Source: PALSA-911 sp963743035
Lineage (GTDB): Bacteria; Pseudomonadota; Alphaproteobacteria; Acetobacterales; Acetobacteraceae
Assembly: GCA_963743035.1 (NCBI GenBank)
Contig: CAVUOB010000001.1
Location: 434,001-498,000, forward strand
Direction: 5' to 3'
DNA: 64,000 bases
The notes under the pieces were generated by a model that worked only from the letters and a program-made list of their open reading frames with translations, searched no databases and was not told the DNA's origin. The position numbers and the translations under genes were made by a program. This document shows positions 38,049 through 46,898 of the stretch, piece by piece. Each line of letters begins with the position of its first letter. The stretch's first letter is position 1.

Positions 38049-38610
38049 CCAAGCCGCCGAAAATCATGCCGTGATACATGTCGGCGATCTGCACCGCGTC
38101 CAGCCGCCGTCCGGGTTGGTACCAGCGGTGCATCCAGTTCAGCGCCGACAGGATCAGCCGGCCGGCGGTCGGAATGTCCATGTCGCGCAATTCGCCGCTG
38201 GCGACCCCTTCGGTCAGGAGCGAACGCAGCAGCGCCTCGTACTGGTCGCGCCACACCATCCGCTCGCCCTGCCGGCGCAGGTCCGGGTCGGCCCAGAACG
38301 CTGCGGTGGAGGCAATCCAGATCATGCGATGGCGCTCGAAGAACTCGGCAGAGGCACGCATGAACTGCCGCACCTTTTCGGCCACGGGCGCATCCGCCGG
38401 AATGCGGGCCACGACAAAGCTGGTCAGTTCCCGGGTATAGCCCAGCGCGATGCGGGAGTACAGCGCCTCCTTGTCGGCGAAATGATGATAGAGCAGCGCC
38501 TTGGAGATTCCGCACCGTTCCGCCAGGTCGCGCATCGACGTCCGCTCGTAGCCGCGTTCGGCGAACAGAGTGGCGGCTTCGATCAGGATTTGGCGGACCC
38601 GGTCGGACAT
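37969..38610 (-). CDS. TetR-family transcriptional regulator
   Basis: A 213-residue TetR/AcrR-type regulator. The N-terminal DNA-binding domain is clear: ILIEAATLFAERGYERTSMRDLAERCGISKALLYHHFADKEAL, residues about 8-50. The helical C-terminal domain (EFFERHRMIWIASTAAFWADPDLR, LNWMHRWYQPGRRLDA) resembles regulators of fatty-acid and acyl-CoA degradation (the TetR_C_17-like group; inference). It lies 98 bases after the seven-gene acyl-CoA operon on the same strand, and two matching palindromes at 33275 and 46881 are good candidate operators. The last 27 residues (PQGVGLPEASPRTEPPPVRS) overlap the convergent lactonase gene and look non-native, so the true end may be altered. Confidence 0.85.
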   Translation of the reverse strand: MSDRVRQILIEAATLFAERGYERTSMRDLAERCGISKALLYHHFADKEALYSRIALGYTRELTSFVVARIPADAPVAEKVRQFMRASAEFFERHRMIWIASTAAFWADPDLRRQGERMVWRDQYEALLRSLLTEGVASGELRDMDIPTAGRLILSALNWMHRWYQPGRRLDAVQIADMYHGMIFGGLVRPQGVGLPEASPRTEPPPVRSRRSR

Positions 38611-38708
38611 GTCGTCCGCGGTCGGAAGATCAGTCCCGGAGGATTTGGGCGCGGCCAGGAGACTCTCCCGCTGGTTCAGATGCTGTGGGACCTGTGATCA
38701 GGGCGCGG

Positions 38709-39470
38709 TCACGCCAATTCGTCAACGAGCGACATCAGCGCGGGCACGCCGAGGGCGCAGGCATGGACGCCCAGGTGCGCGGTCATCTGCAGCACTTGCA
38801 GAATGTCCGGCCAATCGATGCCATGGGCCAGGGCGCGGCGGATCTGTAGCCGGATTCCGGACGGATTCAGGCCGGTGAAGCATGCATCCAGCGCGAGGCA
38901 GATCAGGATGCGGCTGCGCTCATCCAGCCCGTCAGCCGCCGGGGCACAGGTCAGCAACTCGAAGACATGCCCGAAATAGGCCGGATCCAGGCGCAGCAGC
39001 ACATCGCAATGGCGCGGCCAGTCGCCGAACCGATCGACATACGTCTGCTTCTGACGCTGTTGGTCGGCGGTCAATGCCGAACCCAGCGCCGGGACGGCCT
39101 GGCCGGCGGCCTCCAGCTCCTCCGCCAGGATTTCCACACCGATCTGGGTGCCGCTCAGCCCCTGGGCGGTGGCCATCGCGAGGACCTCCATCACCTGCGC
39201 CGGCGAGGCACCGTGCCTGAGCGCGTAGCGCATGTGCAAGACCAGGCCGGACTCGAACAGATGCGTGCTGGATGCGTCCAGCGCGACATACAGGAGCTCG
39301 CACATCATCGGCGAGAGCGGACCATTGGATGCCGGGTACCCGCCGTAGCGGGCATACACGTCCAGGAACGCCGGATTGAACCGCAGGATGCCCTCGGTCC
39401 AGTTCGTCCAGTAGCCGCGGGCCTTGATGTAGGCCTGCTTCAAGGCCTCCTGCTCGGCGGTCAGGCTCAT
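38709..39470 (-). CDS. Carboxymuconolactone decarboxylase-like protein, two repeats
   Basis: A 253-residue protein of the AhpD/CMD fold, with two tandem units (about residues 30-115 and 150-245). The first has HLFESGLVLHMRYALRHGASPAQVMEVLAMA, the second FTGLNPSGIRLQIRRALAHGIDWPDILQVLQM. In the active CMD or AhpD enzymes this helix holds a Cys-x-x-Cys or Cys-x-x-His pair; here no cysteine is at that place, so peroxidase activity is unlikely. It is the last gene of the leftward acyl-CoA operon. Its ATG at 39470 overlaps the SDR stop (ATGA). Because of a frameshift in the preceding gene, the DNA as given also reads through both as one 754-codon frame, 38709-40973. Confidence 0.75.
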   Translation of the reverse strand: MSLTAEQEALKQAYIKARGYWTNWTEGILRFNPAFLDVYARYGGYPASNGPLSPMMCELLYVALDASSTHLFESGLVLHMRYALRHGASPAQVMEVLAMATAQGLSGTQIGVEILAEELEAAGQAVPALGSALTADQQRQKQTYVDRFGDWPRHCDVLLRLDPAYFGHVFELLTCAPAADGLDERSRILICLALDACFTGLNPSGIRLQIRRALAHGIDWPDILQVLQMTAHLGVHACALGVPALMSLVDELA

Positions 39471-40973
39471 GCGGTTTGCTCCAGATCGGGGCCGGCATAG
39501 ATGCTCAAGCCGCCATCGACGACGATCGGTACTGCCGGAAATATAGCCGGCGTCCGGGGACAGCAGGAATGCGGCCGTGGCCGCGACGTCTGCCGGGTCC
39601 ACCATGCGCCCTTGCGGCATACGCGCGGTCCAGGCCGGGTCGTCGCCGACCAGCGGTCCAGCGGCGACTGTATTGGCGCGCAAACCGCTGCCGCCCCATT
39701 CGCAGGCCATGGTGCGCGTCAGCATGCCGATCGCCGCTGCCGCCGCGCTGCCGCCTACCGGGCCCGCGCCGCCGATCTGGCCCGATACGGCGGTCAGGTT
39801 GACGACCGCGCCGTAGCCCTGCAGCAGCATCAGCCGCCCGGCCGCCTGGACCGTGAGGAACTGTCCCTGGATGTGCTTTTCGAGCTGGTCGGGCAGGCCG
39901 ATCCCGCCGTCCGCCAACGTATCCGTTCCGGCGGCATTCACCAGGCCGTCGATCCGCCCATGGACGGCCACGAAACCTTCCATGGCGGCAAGGACCGCCG
40001 CACCGTCCGCCGCGGCCTGGATGGAGCCTGCCGGCCCCTCGCCGTTCCGGGCGGTGCTGTCCAGCAGCAGCAGGGTCGCCCCCGCCTCGGACAGAACGCG
40101 CGCGCAAGCCTGCCCCAGCCGGCTGCCGGCACCGGCAATGACATAGGCCGGCCGCCCGGCTGGTGGCGCGCTCGGCGCTGTGCCCCGCACCACAGCCGCA
40201 TCGTCGCTGCCGCCATAGGCTGTGCTGGCGCCATCGACGATCAGCAGCGTTCCGGCCGAACCACGGGCAGCAGGGCTGGCCAGATACGTGATGGCCGCGG
40301 CGATCTCGGCCGGCGTGCCCATGCGGCCCATCGGGATGCGCCGCGCGACCAGGGCGGGATCTACCCGGCCGCGCCGGATCAGTTCATCCACCAGGTCGGT
40401 GCGCGTATATCCCGGTGCCACCGCGTTCACCCGAATGCCGTGCCTCGCCCACGCGCAGGCATGTCCGCGCGTGACCGCCACGACCCCGGCCTTGGACGCG
40501 CTGTAGCCGTTCCGCAGCGGGATCGCCCGCAGCGCCGCGCCGGATGCGAGGTTGACGATGATCCCCCGTTCGCCGCCCGCATCCGGCGACTGTTCGCGCA
40601 TGACCGCCGCAGCGGCGACGGAGGCCCGCTCCATCCCCAGCATATTGATGGCGAGCAGCCGGCGAAACGCTTCCAGCGGCTGGTCTATGACCGGCGTCCC
40701 GCCCGAATCGATGACCCCGGCGTTGTTCACCAGCACGTCCAGCCGGTCAAACCGGGCAACGCAGTCCTGGACCATCCGCGCGGGATCTCCGGGGGCGCCC
40801 ATGTCGACGGTGATCGCCCCGGCACCGCTCCCAAGTTGGGAGGCGCGAGCTTCGGCGGCGGCTGCGTCGATGTCGGCGATCACCACGCGATCGCCGAGGG
40901 CGGCGAAGCGTTGTGCCGCTGCCCAACCAATGCCGGCCGCCCCACCGGTAACCAGGACAACTCGCTGGGTCAT
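39467..40973 (-). CDS. Tandem two-domain SDR protein, frameshifted near its end
   Basis: A fusion of two short-chain dehydrogenase domains, 501 residues when corrected. The first domain is complete: TGGAAGIG near residue 10, NNAG near 87 and YSASK near 158. The second (from about residue 270, AYVIAGAGSRLGQACARVL) keeps the Rossmann pattern, but its Tyr-x-x-x-Lys site is replaced by GGSAAAAAIG, so it is probably catalytically dead. Near 39530 one extra base changes YISGSPIVVDGGLSIYAGPD into YISGSTDRRRWRLEHL and fuses the frame to the CMD gene. Without it the stop is at 39467, overlapping the next ATG. The start overlaps the stop of the SDR gene before it. The role may be 3-hydroxyacyl-CoA oxidation. 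Confidence 0.75.
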
Positions 40974-41743
40974 ATGAAGCTGGTGGACATGCCGCCGTCC
41001 ACGGACATGACCTGGCCGGAGATGAACGCGCTCTCATCCGACAACAGGAAACTGATCGCCTGTGCCATGTCCTGGACCTCACCGAGCCGCCGGAGAGGGG
41101 TCGCGGCGATGCGGGCCGCGTCTCTCTCGGCGTTGCGGTTCTTGATCGTGCCCTCGGTTGGGACGGCGGATGGGGCGATGGCGTTCACCCGGATCCCACG
41201 CGGACCCAGGTCCACCGCCGCGCCCCTGGTGATGCCCATGACACCCGCCTTGATGCCGCTATAGACGATCGCGTTCGGCGTCGATCGGAGTCCGGCCGCC
41301 GATGCGACATTCACGATCGCTCCGCCGGTGGTCATGACCTCGGCAGCCGCCTGAATGCCCCAGATCACCAATTCGAAGCCGATCGCCAGCATGCGCGTGA
41401 CGGTTTCCGGCGCGATGTCCGGCAAAGCCTGGTAGCGTACCCAGGCGGCGTTGTTCACCAGCCCATCCAGCCGGCCGGCCCGCTCCGCCAGGGTCTGCAC
41501 CGCCTCCCGCATGGCATCGCGGCTGGCGACGTTCTTGACGATGCCGACCGCGCGGCCGCCATTGGCTTCCACCTCGGCCACGGCCTCGTCCACGAACGCC
41601 TCGCGCAGATCATTCACCCCCACGATCGCCCCCAGCGAGGCCAGACGAAGCGCCGTCGCTCGGCCGATGCCATGGCCGGCGCCAGTGATCAGGACGGCGC
41701 GGCCTTCGAAAGGGCGGTATTCGCTCGATTGTTGCATCGTCAT
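40970..41743 (-). CDS. Short-chain dehydrogenase/reductase
   Basis: A 257-residue classical SDR. TGAGHGIG at about residues 20-27 binds NAD(P); NNAAW near 98 replaces the usual NNAG; the active site is VASAAGLRSTPNAIVYSGIKAG with Ser, Tyr and Lys in place; the C terminus FISGQVMSVDGGMST is standard. Only the NNAG variant is unusual. It overlaps the next SDR by four bases (ATGA) and follows the acyl-CoA dehydrogenase pair, so it probably oxidises a 3-hydroxyacyl-CoA in the same pathway. The substrate is not determined. Confidence 0.87.
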   Translation of the reverse strand: MTMQQSSEYRPFEGRAVLITGAGHGIGRATALRLASLGAIVGVNDLREAFVDEAVAEVEANGGRAVGIVKNVASRDAMREAVQTLAERAGRLDGLVNNAAWVRYQALPDIAPETVTRMLAIGFELVIWGIQAAAEVMTTGGAIVNVASAAGLRSTPNAIVYSGIKAGVMGITRGAAVDLGPRGIRVNAIAPSAVPTEGTIKNRNAERDAARIAATPLRRLGEVQDMAQAISFLLSDESAFISGQVMSVDGGMSTSFI

Positions 41744-41757
41744 TTCTTCTCTCGGCG

Positions 41758-42759
41758 TCAGATGTTGATGTCCATGAGGGCGCTCGCCATGGCCCTGCGA
41801 ACCGCGGGGGCGTCACCTTGCATTTCCCAACTACGGATGCGCCGCAGATACCGGTGCATCGGCACATCCCAGGTGAATCCCATGCCGCCATGCAGTTGCA
41901 ATGCGTTTTCCACCGCACCCGGTCCGTATTGCACCGCGGCGGCAAACGCAGCGCGGCGCGCCAGCACGGCCTCGGCACCATCGCCGTCCAGCATCAGGCT
42001 GCGGGTGATGGCCGCGCGGATCCCCTCGATTCCCAGCTTCTCCCGAGCCAGGGCATGACGCAGCGCCTGGAACGCCACCAACGGGCGGCCGAATTGCTGG
42101 CGGGTGGAGACGTGCTCGATCGCCGCCTCCAGGCAGGCTTCGGCGGAGCCCAGGATCGCGGCCGCGTGCAGCACCAGCGCGTCGAACCGCAGCCGGCGAT
42201 CCGCATCCGGTGTCAGGGTCGCCAGCACGGGCACATGGGCCAGCGTGAGTTCATGCTCAGGCGCCTCCACGTCGATCCCGGCCGGGTCGGAGACGCTGAC
42301 GCCGGCATCGTCCAGCCGGACCAGCACCGCGCTATCCCCGGTCCGGACCAGGGCGACGTCGCAGCACGTGGCGGCCGGCGCGCGGCCGACGATGCCATCG
42401 ACGTGGTCGCCCTTCCGTTTGGCGGTCCCGGACCAGGCAATGGTGGCCAGCGACACCCCGCCCATGATGGCGGCGCCGGCGTCCGAGCCGCCGAAAGCGG
42501 CGCTCAGCAGCATGGTCTCCACCAGGGGAAAGCCGAACAACCGCTTCGCCGCCGCCGTGGCCACCGGCACGGCGAATTGCAAAGACAGCCCCAGGCCGTC
42601 ATGCGCCTCCGCCGCCAGGATGCCGAAAACTCCGTCCTCCGCCAGACGTTCTGCCTGCTGTCGCGACGTCAGTCCCGCACACGCCAGCACGGCTCGACCG
42701 GCTGCTTCGCCGAATTCGGCGGGATTGAGTTCGATTGCTGTCGCATCGACCATGGTCAT
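41758..42759 (-). CDS. Acyl-CoA dehydrogenase, short subunit
   Basis: A 333-residue acyl-CoA dehydrogenase-family protein, about 50-60 residues shorter than the classical type. The FAD-side middle domain is reduced, while the C-terminal helical domain is clear: AILGSAEACLEAAIEHVSTRQQFGRPLVAFQALRH and VENALQLHGGMGFTWDVPMHRYLRR. Such short partners occur with a full-length dehydrogenase encoded next door in steroid-type and branched side-chain degradation, forming alpha2beta2 enzymes. Here the full-length gene is directly upstream, overlapping by four bases. The assignment as one half of a heteromer is inferred from this arrangement. Confidence 0.83.
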   Translation of the reverse strand: MTMVDATAIELNPAEFGEAAGRAVLACAGLTSRQQAERLAEDGVFGILAAEAHDGLGLSLQFAVPVATAAAKRLFGFPLVETMLLSAAFGGSDAGAAIMGGVSLATIAWSGTAKRKGDHVDGIVGRAPAATCCDVALVRTGDSAVLVRLDDAGVSVSDPAGIDVEAPEHELTLAHVPVLATLTPDADRRLRFDALVLHAAAILGSAEACLEAAIEHVSTRQQFGRPLVAFQALRHALAREKLGIEGIRAAITRSLMLDGDGAEAVLARRAAFAAAVQYGPGAVENALQLHGGMGFTWDVPMHRYLRRIRSWEMQGDAPAVRRAMASALMDINI

Positions 42760-43946
42760 CGCCCCCGTGGCAGTTCAAGCACCCGGTCGGCGATGATCCC
42801 AAGCTGGATCTCCGTCGTACCGGCATAGATCGTCTCCGCCCGTCCGCGAAGGTACAGGTCGTTGAAGCGGCGTTGCGCGGCCTTGACCTCGGGCGAGCCG
42901 CCCGGTGCCGCCTGTCCCAGCATGTCCATCGCCAGGATCGTGAAACGCTGGTGCGCCTCGCTCCAATGCAGCTTCATCAGGCTGCCATGGGCGCCGATCG
43001 GCTTGCCCTGCATAAGCGTCTCGACAACCGGTTCGACGTAACCCTTCAGCATCTCGATATCGGTGACGGTATCCGCCAGCCGGCCGCGATACTCGCCATC
43101 CCGCAACAGCTCCTGCAGGGCCGGGTCGCCGCGACAGACGCGGACCAGATGGTGCAGCTCGTTCTCGAAGCGCCAGGCGCGATACATGCGGTTGGTGGCG
43201 CGTTCGATCCCCAGCACGCGGATGGCGGCCGACCAGCCTTCATCCGGGGCCCCCAGCGCGTCTTCAGGGGCGATCGCCACATCATCCATGAACATTTCGG
43301 CGAACCCGGCGCGATCGTCGATCTGACGGATCGGGCGAACGGTGACACCCGGCGCATCCATCCTCATCGCGAACAATGCCAGCCCGCGATGCCGGTCCTC
43401 GACAGGTCCGGTGCGGGCCAGCAACAGGCAGCGTTGCGCGTTCATGCTGCCGCTGGTCCAGATCTTCTGCCCGGTGACCCGCCAGCCGTCACCGTCCCGC
43501 ACCGCGCGCGTGCGCAGCCCGGCGAGGTCGGACCCGGCATTGGGCTCGGAAAAGCCCTGGCACCAGATTTCCTTCATCTGCAACAGCGACGGCAAATAGC
43601 GGAGCTTCTGCTCCTCCGTGCCGATCGCCAGGATGATTGGCCCGGCAAGTTCCTTGCCCAACGAGTTGACGCTTTCGGGCAGCGCCAGGCGGCCGATTTC
43701 CTGGTTGGCGATCAGGTGCTCCCGCAAGGTCAGGCCATGGCCGCCGTATTCCTTCGGCCAGGTGATCCCGGCCAGGCCGCCCCGGTGCATCGCGGCCTCC
43801 CAGGCCTTGGCGTCTTCCAGGGCCGGGGACTTGTAGCCGGGCGCGTCCGCATGGAAACCGGCGGGGACATTGTCCGACAGCCAGCCGCGGACATGTTCAC
43901 GGTAAGCCTCGCCGGTCAGCCCGGCGGTGATGACGTCACTGTCCAT
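42756..43946 (-). CDS. Acyl-CoA dehydrogenase, full-length subunit
   Basis: A 396-residue FAD-dependent acyl-CoA dehydrogenase. The N-terminal helical domain has GGLAGITWPKEYGGHGLTLREHLIANQE; the flavin loop is IWCQGFSEPNAGSDLAGLRTRAV; the C terminus ETIYAGTTEIQLGIIADRVLELPRG is standard. It introduces the 2,3-double bond into an acyl-CoA and passes electrons to ETF. The ATG at 43946 is preceded by GAGGAGG and overlaps the end of the CoA-ligase gene by 11 bases; a start five codons earlier is less likely. With the short dehydrogenase that follows it probably forms a heterotetramer. Confidence 0.87.
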   Translation of the reverse strand: MDSDVITAGLTGEAYREHVRGWLSDNVPAGFHADAPGYKSPALEDAKAWEAAMHRGGLAGITWPKEYGGHGLTLREHLIANQEIGRLALPESVNSLGKELAGPIILAIGTEEQKLRYLPSLLQMKEIWCQGFSEPNAGSDLAGLRTRAVRDGDGWRVTGQKIWTSGSMNAQRCLLLARTGPVEDRHRGLALFAMRMDAPGVTVRPIRQIDDRAGFAEMFMDDVAIAPEDALGAPDEGWSAAIRVLGIERATNRMYRAWRFENELHHLVRVCRGDPALQELLRDGEYRGRLADTVTDIEMLKGYVEPVVETLMQGKPIGAHGSLMKLHWSEAHQRFTILAMDMLGQAAPGGSPEVKAAQRRFNDLYLRGRAETIYAGTTEIQLGIIADRVLELPRGR

Positions 43947-46065
43947 GGAAGCCCTCCTCAACGGCGGGGATGATCAGCGCATCCAAGGCGACGACGCCTT
44001 GGTGCTCGGCCCTCACCAGCAGTGGGTTGATGTCGACGGCGAAGACCGCTTCGGCATGCTGCGCGGCGAACACCGACAGCGCGGCGATGGCCGCCGCCGC
44101 CGCCGGCAGATCGGCGCGAGGCGCACCCCGGGCGCCGTCGAGGACCGGAAACGCCTTTAGGGACCGCAGCATCTCCAGCGCTTCCTGCGGCGTTACCGGG
44201 GCGGGACGGACCGCGACGTCGCGCAGGATTTCGGCGAAGATGCCGCCGAGGCCGGCCATCACCACCGGCCCGAACACCGGGTCGCGCGTGGCGCCAAGGA
44301 TCAGTTCGGTTCCGCCCGAAACCATCGGCGCCACCAGCAACCCATCGATACGGGCGGTTGGCGCCGCATCCCGCACCCGCGCCAGCATCGTCCGCGCGGC
44401 ATCGGACACGGCGGCGGGGGACGTAAGGCCCAATACCACGCCGCCTACCTCCGTCTTGTGCGGCAGGTCGGGCGATACGATTTTCAGCACCACCGGAAAT
44501 CCGAGTTCCGAGGCCGCACCGGCCGCCGCTTCGGGATCGGTGACGAGACGCTCCGGCAGCACCGGAACCCCCGCCGCTGCCAGTGCCTGCTTGGCCCCGA
44601 ACTCGGTCCGCAACGCCTCCGGCGTCAAGGGAATGGCGGATGGCAGGGCAGGGGGCGGCGCCGGTTGGCGGGCAAGCCCTTCCGCCAGGGTCACCAGCCC
44701 GGCCAGCATCGTGCAGCAGGCGTTCAGTCCGTCGGTCACCGGGTATCCCAGTCCCGACAATTCGGCCACGGCATCCGCCGGTCCATGCACGCACGGCACG
44801 ACCACGCGGTCCGGAAAACGCTGCCGGACCGCCGTGAGCGCTGCCGTGAAAACGCTGCGCAGCCGCGGCAGGTACAGCGCCGAGGACACCAGCAGCAACA
44901 GCGCGTCGCTGCCGCCGTCTTCCAACAAGGCGGTCAGGATCTGCTCCAGGATTTCCGGCCGGCTCGACATCTGCGCCGTTGCGTCGACCGGGTTGCGGGC
45001 CGAGGCGAACGGCACGATGCCGGTGATCCGCCGCTGCGTCGCTTCGGATGGCGGCGGCAGCAGCAGGCCGGCGGCACTCGCCGCGTCCGCCAGCAGCACG
45101 CCAAATCCGCCCGACGCCGTCAACAATGTCACCCGGCGGCCCTTCGGCAGGCGGTCAACGCCCAGCGCGACCGTGGCCTGGGCCAGGTCGACCAGTTGTT
45201 CGACACTGCGGACGCGGCAGGCGCCGGCGCGATGAAACAGCGCGTCGAACACCGCCTCCGACCCGGCCAGCGCACCTGTATGGGACGCCGCCGCGGCCTG
45301 ACCCGCCGCCGATTCACCGATCTTCAGCACGATCACCGGCTTGCGCGCCCGCCGAGCCTCCTCCAGCGCCACTTGCAGGCGTTTTGGATCGCGGCAGGTC
45401 TCCATGCAGCAAAGGATGACCGCCGTCGCTGGATCGCGTGCCAGGAAGGCGATGCCGTCCGCCACATCCACGTCGCTCTCGTTGCCGGTCGTCATGAACC
45501 GGCTGACCCCCAGTCCGCGCTCCCCCGCCAGCAGCATGGTGTAGCTGCCGAGGTTGCCGCTCTGTGACACGATGCCCAGCGGACCGGCCTTCGGCATGCT
45601 GTTTTCCAGCACGATGGAGAAGGTCGCGATCGAACGGTCGGCGATGCTGACGGCCCCCAGGCAGTTGGGTCCGAGCACGCGCATGCCGGTCCGCCGGGCG
45701 GTGGCGCCGATGCGGTCCTGCAAGGCCTGCCCGGCGGCACCCATTTCCGAAAATCCCGAGGAGAAGATCACCGCCCCGCGCACGCCCCGCGCGGCGCAAG
45801 CCTCTACCGCGTCGGGCGCCGCCTCGGCCGCCACCGCGATGATCGCCAGATCGGGAGCTTCCGGCAGATCGGCGATGGCGGCATAGGCGCGGAAACCTTG
45901 CACCTCCGTCGCGCGCGGGTTCACAGGATAGACCGCGCCGGGAAAGGCATAGTCGCGCAGGAACTGAACCGGCCGGCCACCGATCTTGGTGGCATCTTGC
46001 GACGCGCCGACGATAGCGATGCTGCGAGGGCGCAGGAGCGCCTCCAGCCCATGGCCGAGGCGCAA
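43936..46065 (-). CDS. ADP-forming acyl-CoA synthetase (acetate-CoA ligase family)
   Basis: A 709-residue fused alpha-beta ligase of the NDP-forming acyl-CoA synthetase superfamily. The N-terminal CoA-binding domain begins RPRSIAIVGASQDATKIGGR; GIVSQSGNLGSY follows; SHTGALAGSEAVFDALFHRAG carries the histidine-loop signature; the ATP-grasp part has GFPVVLKIVSPDLPHKTEVGGVVLGL and GTELILGATRDPVFGPVVM. It would make an acyl-CoA with ATP, giving ADP and phosphate. The best start is a TTG at 46065, one base after the preceding stop; the frame is open to 46128 but that overlaps the hydratase gene. It is the second gene of the leftward operon. Confidence 0.8.
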   Translation of the reverse strand: MRLGHGLEALLRPRSIAIVGASQDATKIGGRPVQFLRDYAFPGAVYPVNPRATEVQGFRAYAAIADLPEAPDLAIIAVAAEAAPDAVEACAARGVRGAVIFSSGFSEMGAAGQALQDRIGATARRTGMRVLGPNCLGAVSIADRSIATFSIVLENSMPKAGPLGIVSQSGNLGSYTMLLAGERGLGVSRFMTTGNESDVDVADGIAFLARDPATAVILCCMETCRDPKRLQVALEEARRARKPVIVLKIGESAAGQAAAASHTGALAGSEAVFDALFHRAGACRVRSVEQLVDLAQATVALGVDRLPKGRRVTLLTASGGFGVLLADAASAAGLLLPPPSEATQRRITGIVPFASARNPVDATAQMSSRPEILEQILTALLEDGGSDALLLLVSSALYLPRLRSVFTAALTAVRQRFPDRVVVPCVHGPADAVAELSGLGYPVTDGLNACCTMLAGLVTLAEGLARQPAPPPALPSAIPLTPEALRTEFGAKQALAAAGVPVLPERLVTDPEAAAGAASELGFPVVLKIVSPDLPHKTEVGGVVLGLTSPAAVSDAARTMLARVRDAAPTARIDGLLVAPMVSGGTELILGATRDPVFGPVVMAGLGGIFAEILRDVAVRPAPVTPQEALEMLRSLKAFPVLDGARGAPRADLPAAAAAIAALSVFAAQHAEAVFAVDINPLLVRAEHQGVVALDALIIPAVEEGFHGQ

Positions 46066-46066
46066 G

Positions 46067-46831
46067 TCAGCGGCCCCGAAAGACCGGCTTGCGCTTTTCC
46101 AGAAAGGCAGTGCGGGCTTCTTTGGCATCCTCGGTGGCGGCCAGCGCCATCGTGTAGTTCTGCTCGAACCTGTAAGCGTCGCGCTGCGGCATCAGGTCCA
46201 CCATGTTGGCGGAAAGCTTGGCATATTTGATGCCGAGCGGTGCCTTGGAGGCGATTTCCTCGGCGAGCGCCATGGCGGTCGGCAATAGCTCCGCCTGCGT
46301 CGTCACGGCCTCGATAATGCCCCGCCGGTACAGCTCGGCAGCCGACAGGCGCAGACCGGTATACATCATGCGGCGCATGGTGGAGCGTCCGAACAGCGTG
46401 CGCAGCATGGCGGCGCCGCCGGCCAGGCCGACATTGATCTCCGGCATGCCGAACATCGCCTCTTCCGCCGCCAGGAAGATGTCACACGCCGCCATGACCC
46501 CCAGGCCCGCCCCCAGCGCAACGCCGTTCACTGCGGCAATGACCGGCTTGGCGCACTCATGGATGGAATTGCCGGTTTCCCGCGTGACGCGGTTGTGGTC
46601 GTGGAAAGCGCCGGCCTGCGAAAGGTCCGGCCGCGCCCGCAGATCGGCGCCGGCGCAGAAGGCCTTCCCCGCCCCGGTAATGACTGCGACGCGCACATCG
46701 CTGCGTTCGGAAATCTCGTCGAACGTGGCAATCAGCTGGTCGCGCATCGGGCGGTTGAACGCATTCACCGGGGGGCTGTCGAGCGTGACGAGGGCAATGT
46801 GCTGATCCACTTCAAGGCGCACAACTTTCAT
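46067..46831 (-). CDS. Enoyl-CoA hydratase/isomerase family protein
   Basis: A 254-residue crotonase. The oxyanion-hole segments are GKAFCAGADLRARPDL near residue 55 and NGVALGAGLGVMAACDIFLA near 105. The downstream FGMPEINVGLAGGAAMLRTLFG carries Glu in the position of the catalytic Glu; the second position (after AGGAA) lacks an obvious Glu, so isomerase or another crotonase activity is possible. It is the first gene of a seven-gene leftward operon (hydratase, ligase, two dehydrogenases, SDR, double SDR, CMD). A palindromic TetR-type operator lies 50 bases before its ATG. Confidence 0.87.
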   Translation of the reverse strand: MKVVRLEVDQHIALVTLDSPPVNAFNRPMRDQLIATFDEISERSDVRVAVITGAGKAFCAGADLRARPDLSQAGAFHDHNRVTRETGNSIHECAKPVIAAVNGVALGAGLGVMAACDIFLAAEEAMFGMPEINVGLAGGAAMLRTLFGRSTMRRMMYTGLRLSAAELYRRGIIEAVTTQAELLPTAMALAEEIASKAPLGIKYAKLSANMVDLMPQRDAYRFEQNYTMALAATEDAKEARTAFLEKRKPVFRGR

Positions 46832-46880
46832 GACCGCATTCCTTTAAACGCTGTTTGTTCTGTTGTTTGTCACCGGGCCG

Positions 46881-46898
46881 ACTGACCGTCCGGTCAGT
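46881..46898. promoter_or_regulatory. TetR-type operator palindrome, copy 2
   Basis: ACTGACCG-TC-CGGTCAGT is perfect with 8-bp arms, and 9-bp with the flanking G and C. It is 50 bases upstream of the first gene of the acyl-CoA operon. Compared with the copy at 33275-33292 the two differ at four positions, all symmetric. The rest of the 46832-47234 gap shows no gene. Confidence 0.7.

Noticed and set aside
38709..40973. A natural SDR-SDR-CMD triple fusion protein of 754 residues
   Set aside because: The +1 frame at the junction encodes the expected SDR end (PIVVDGGLSIYAGPD) and a stop overlapping the CMD start, so the fusion is caused by one extra base.
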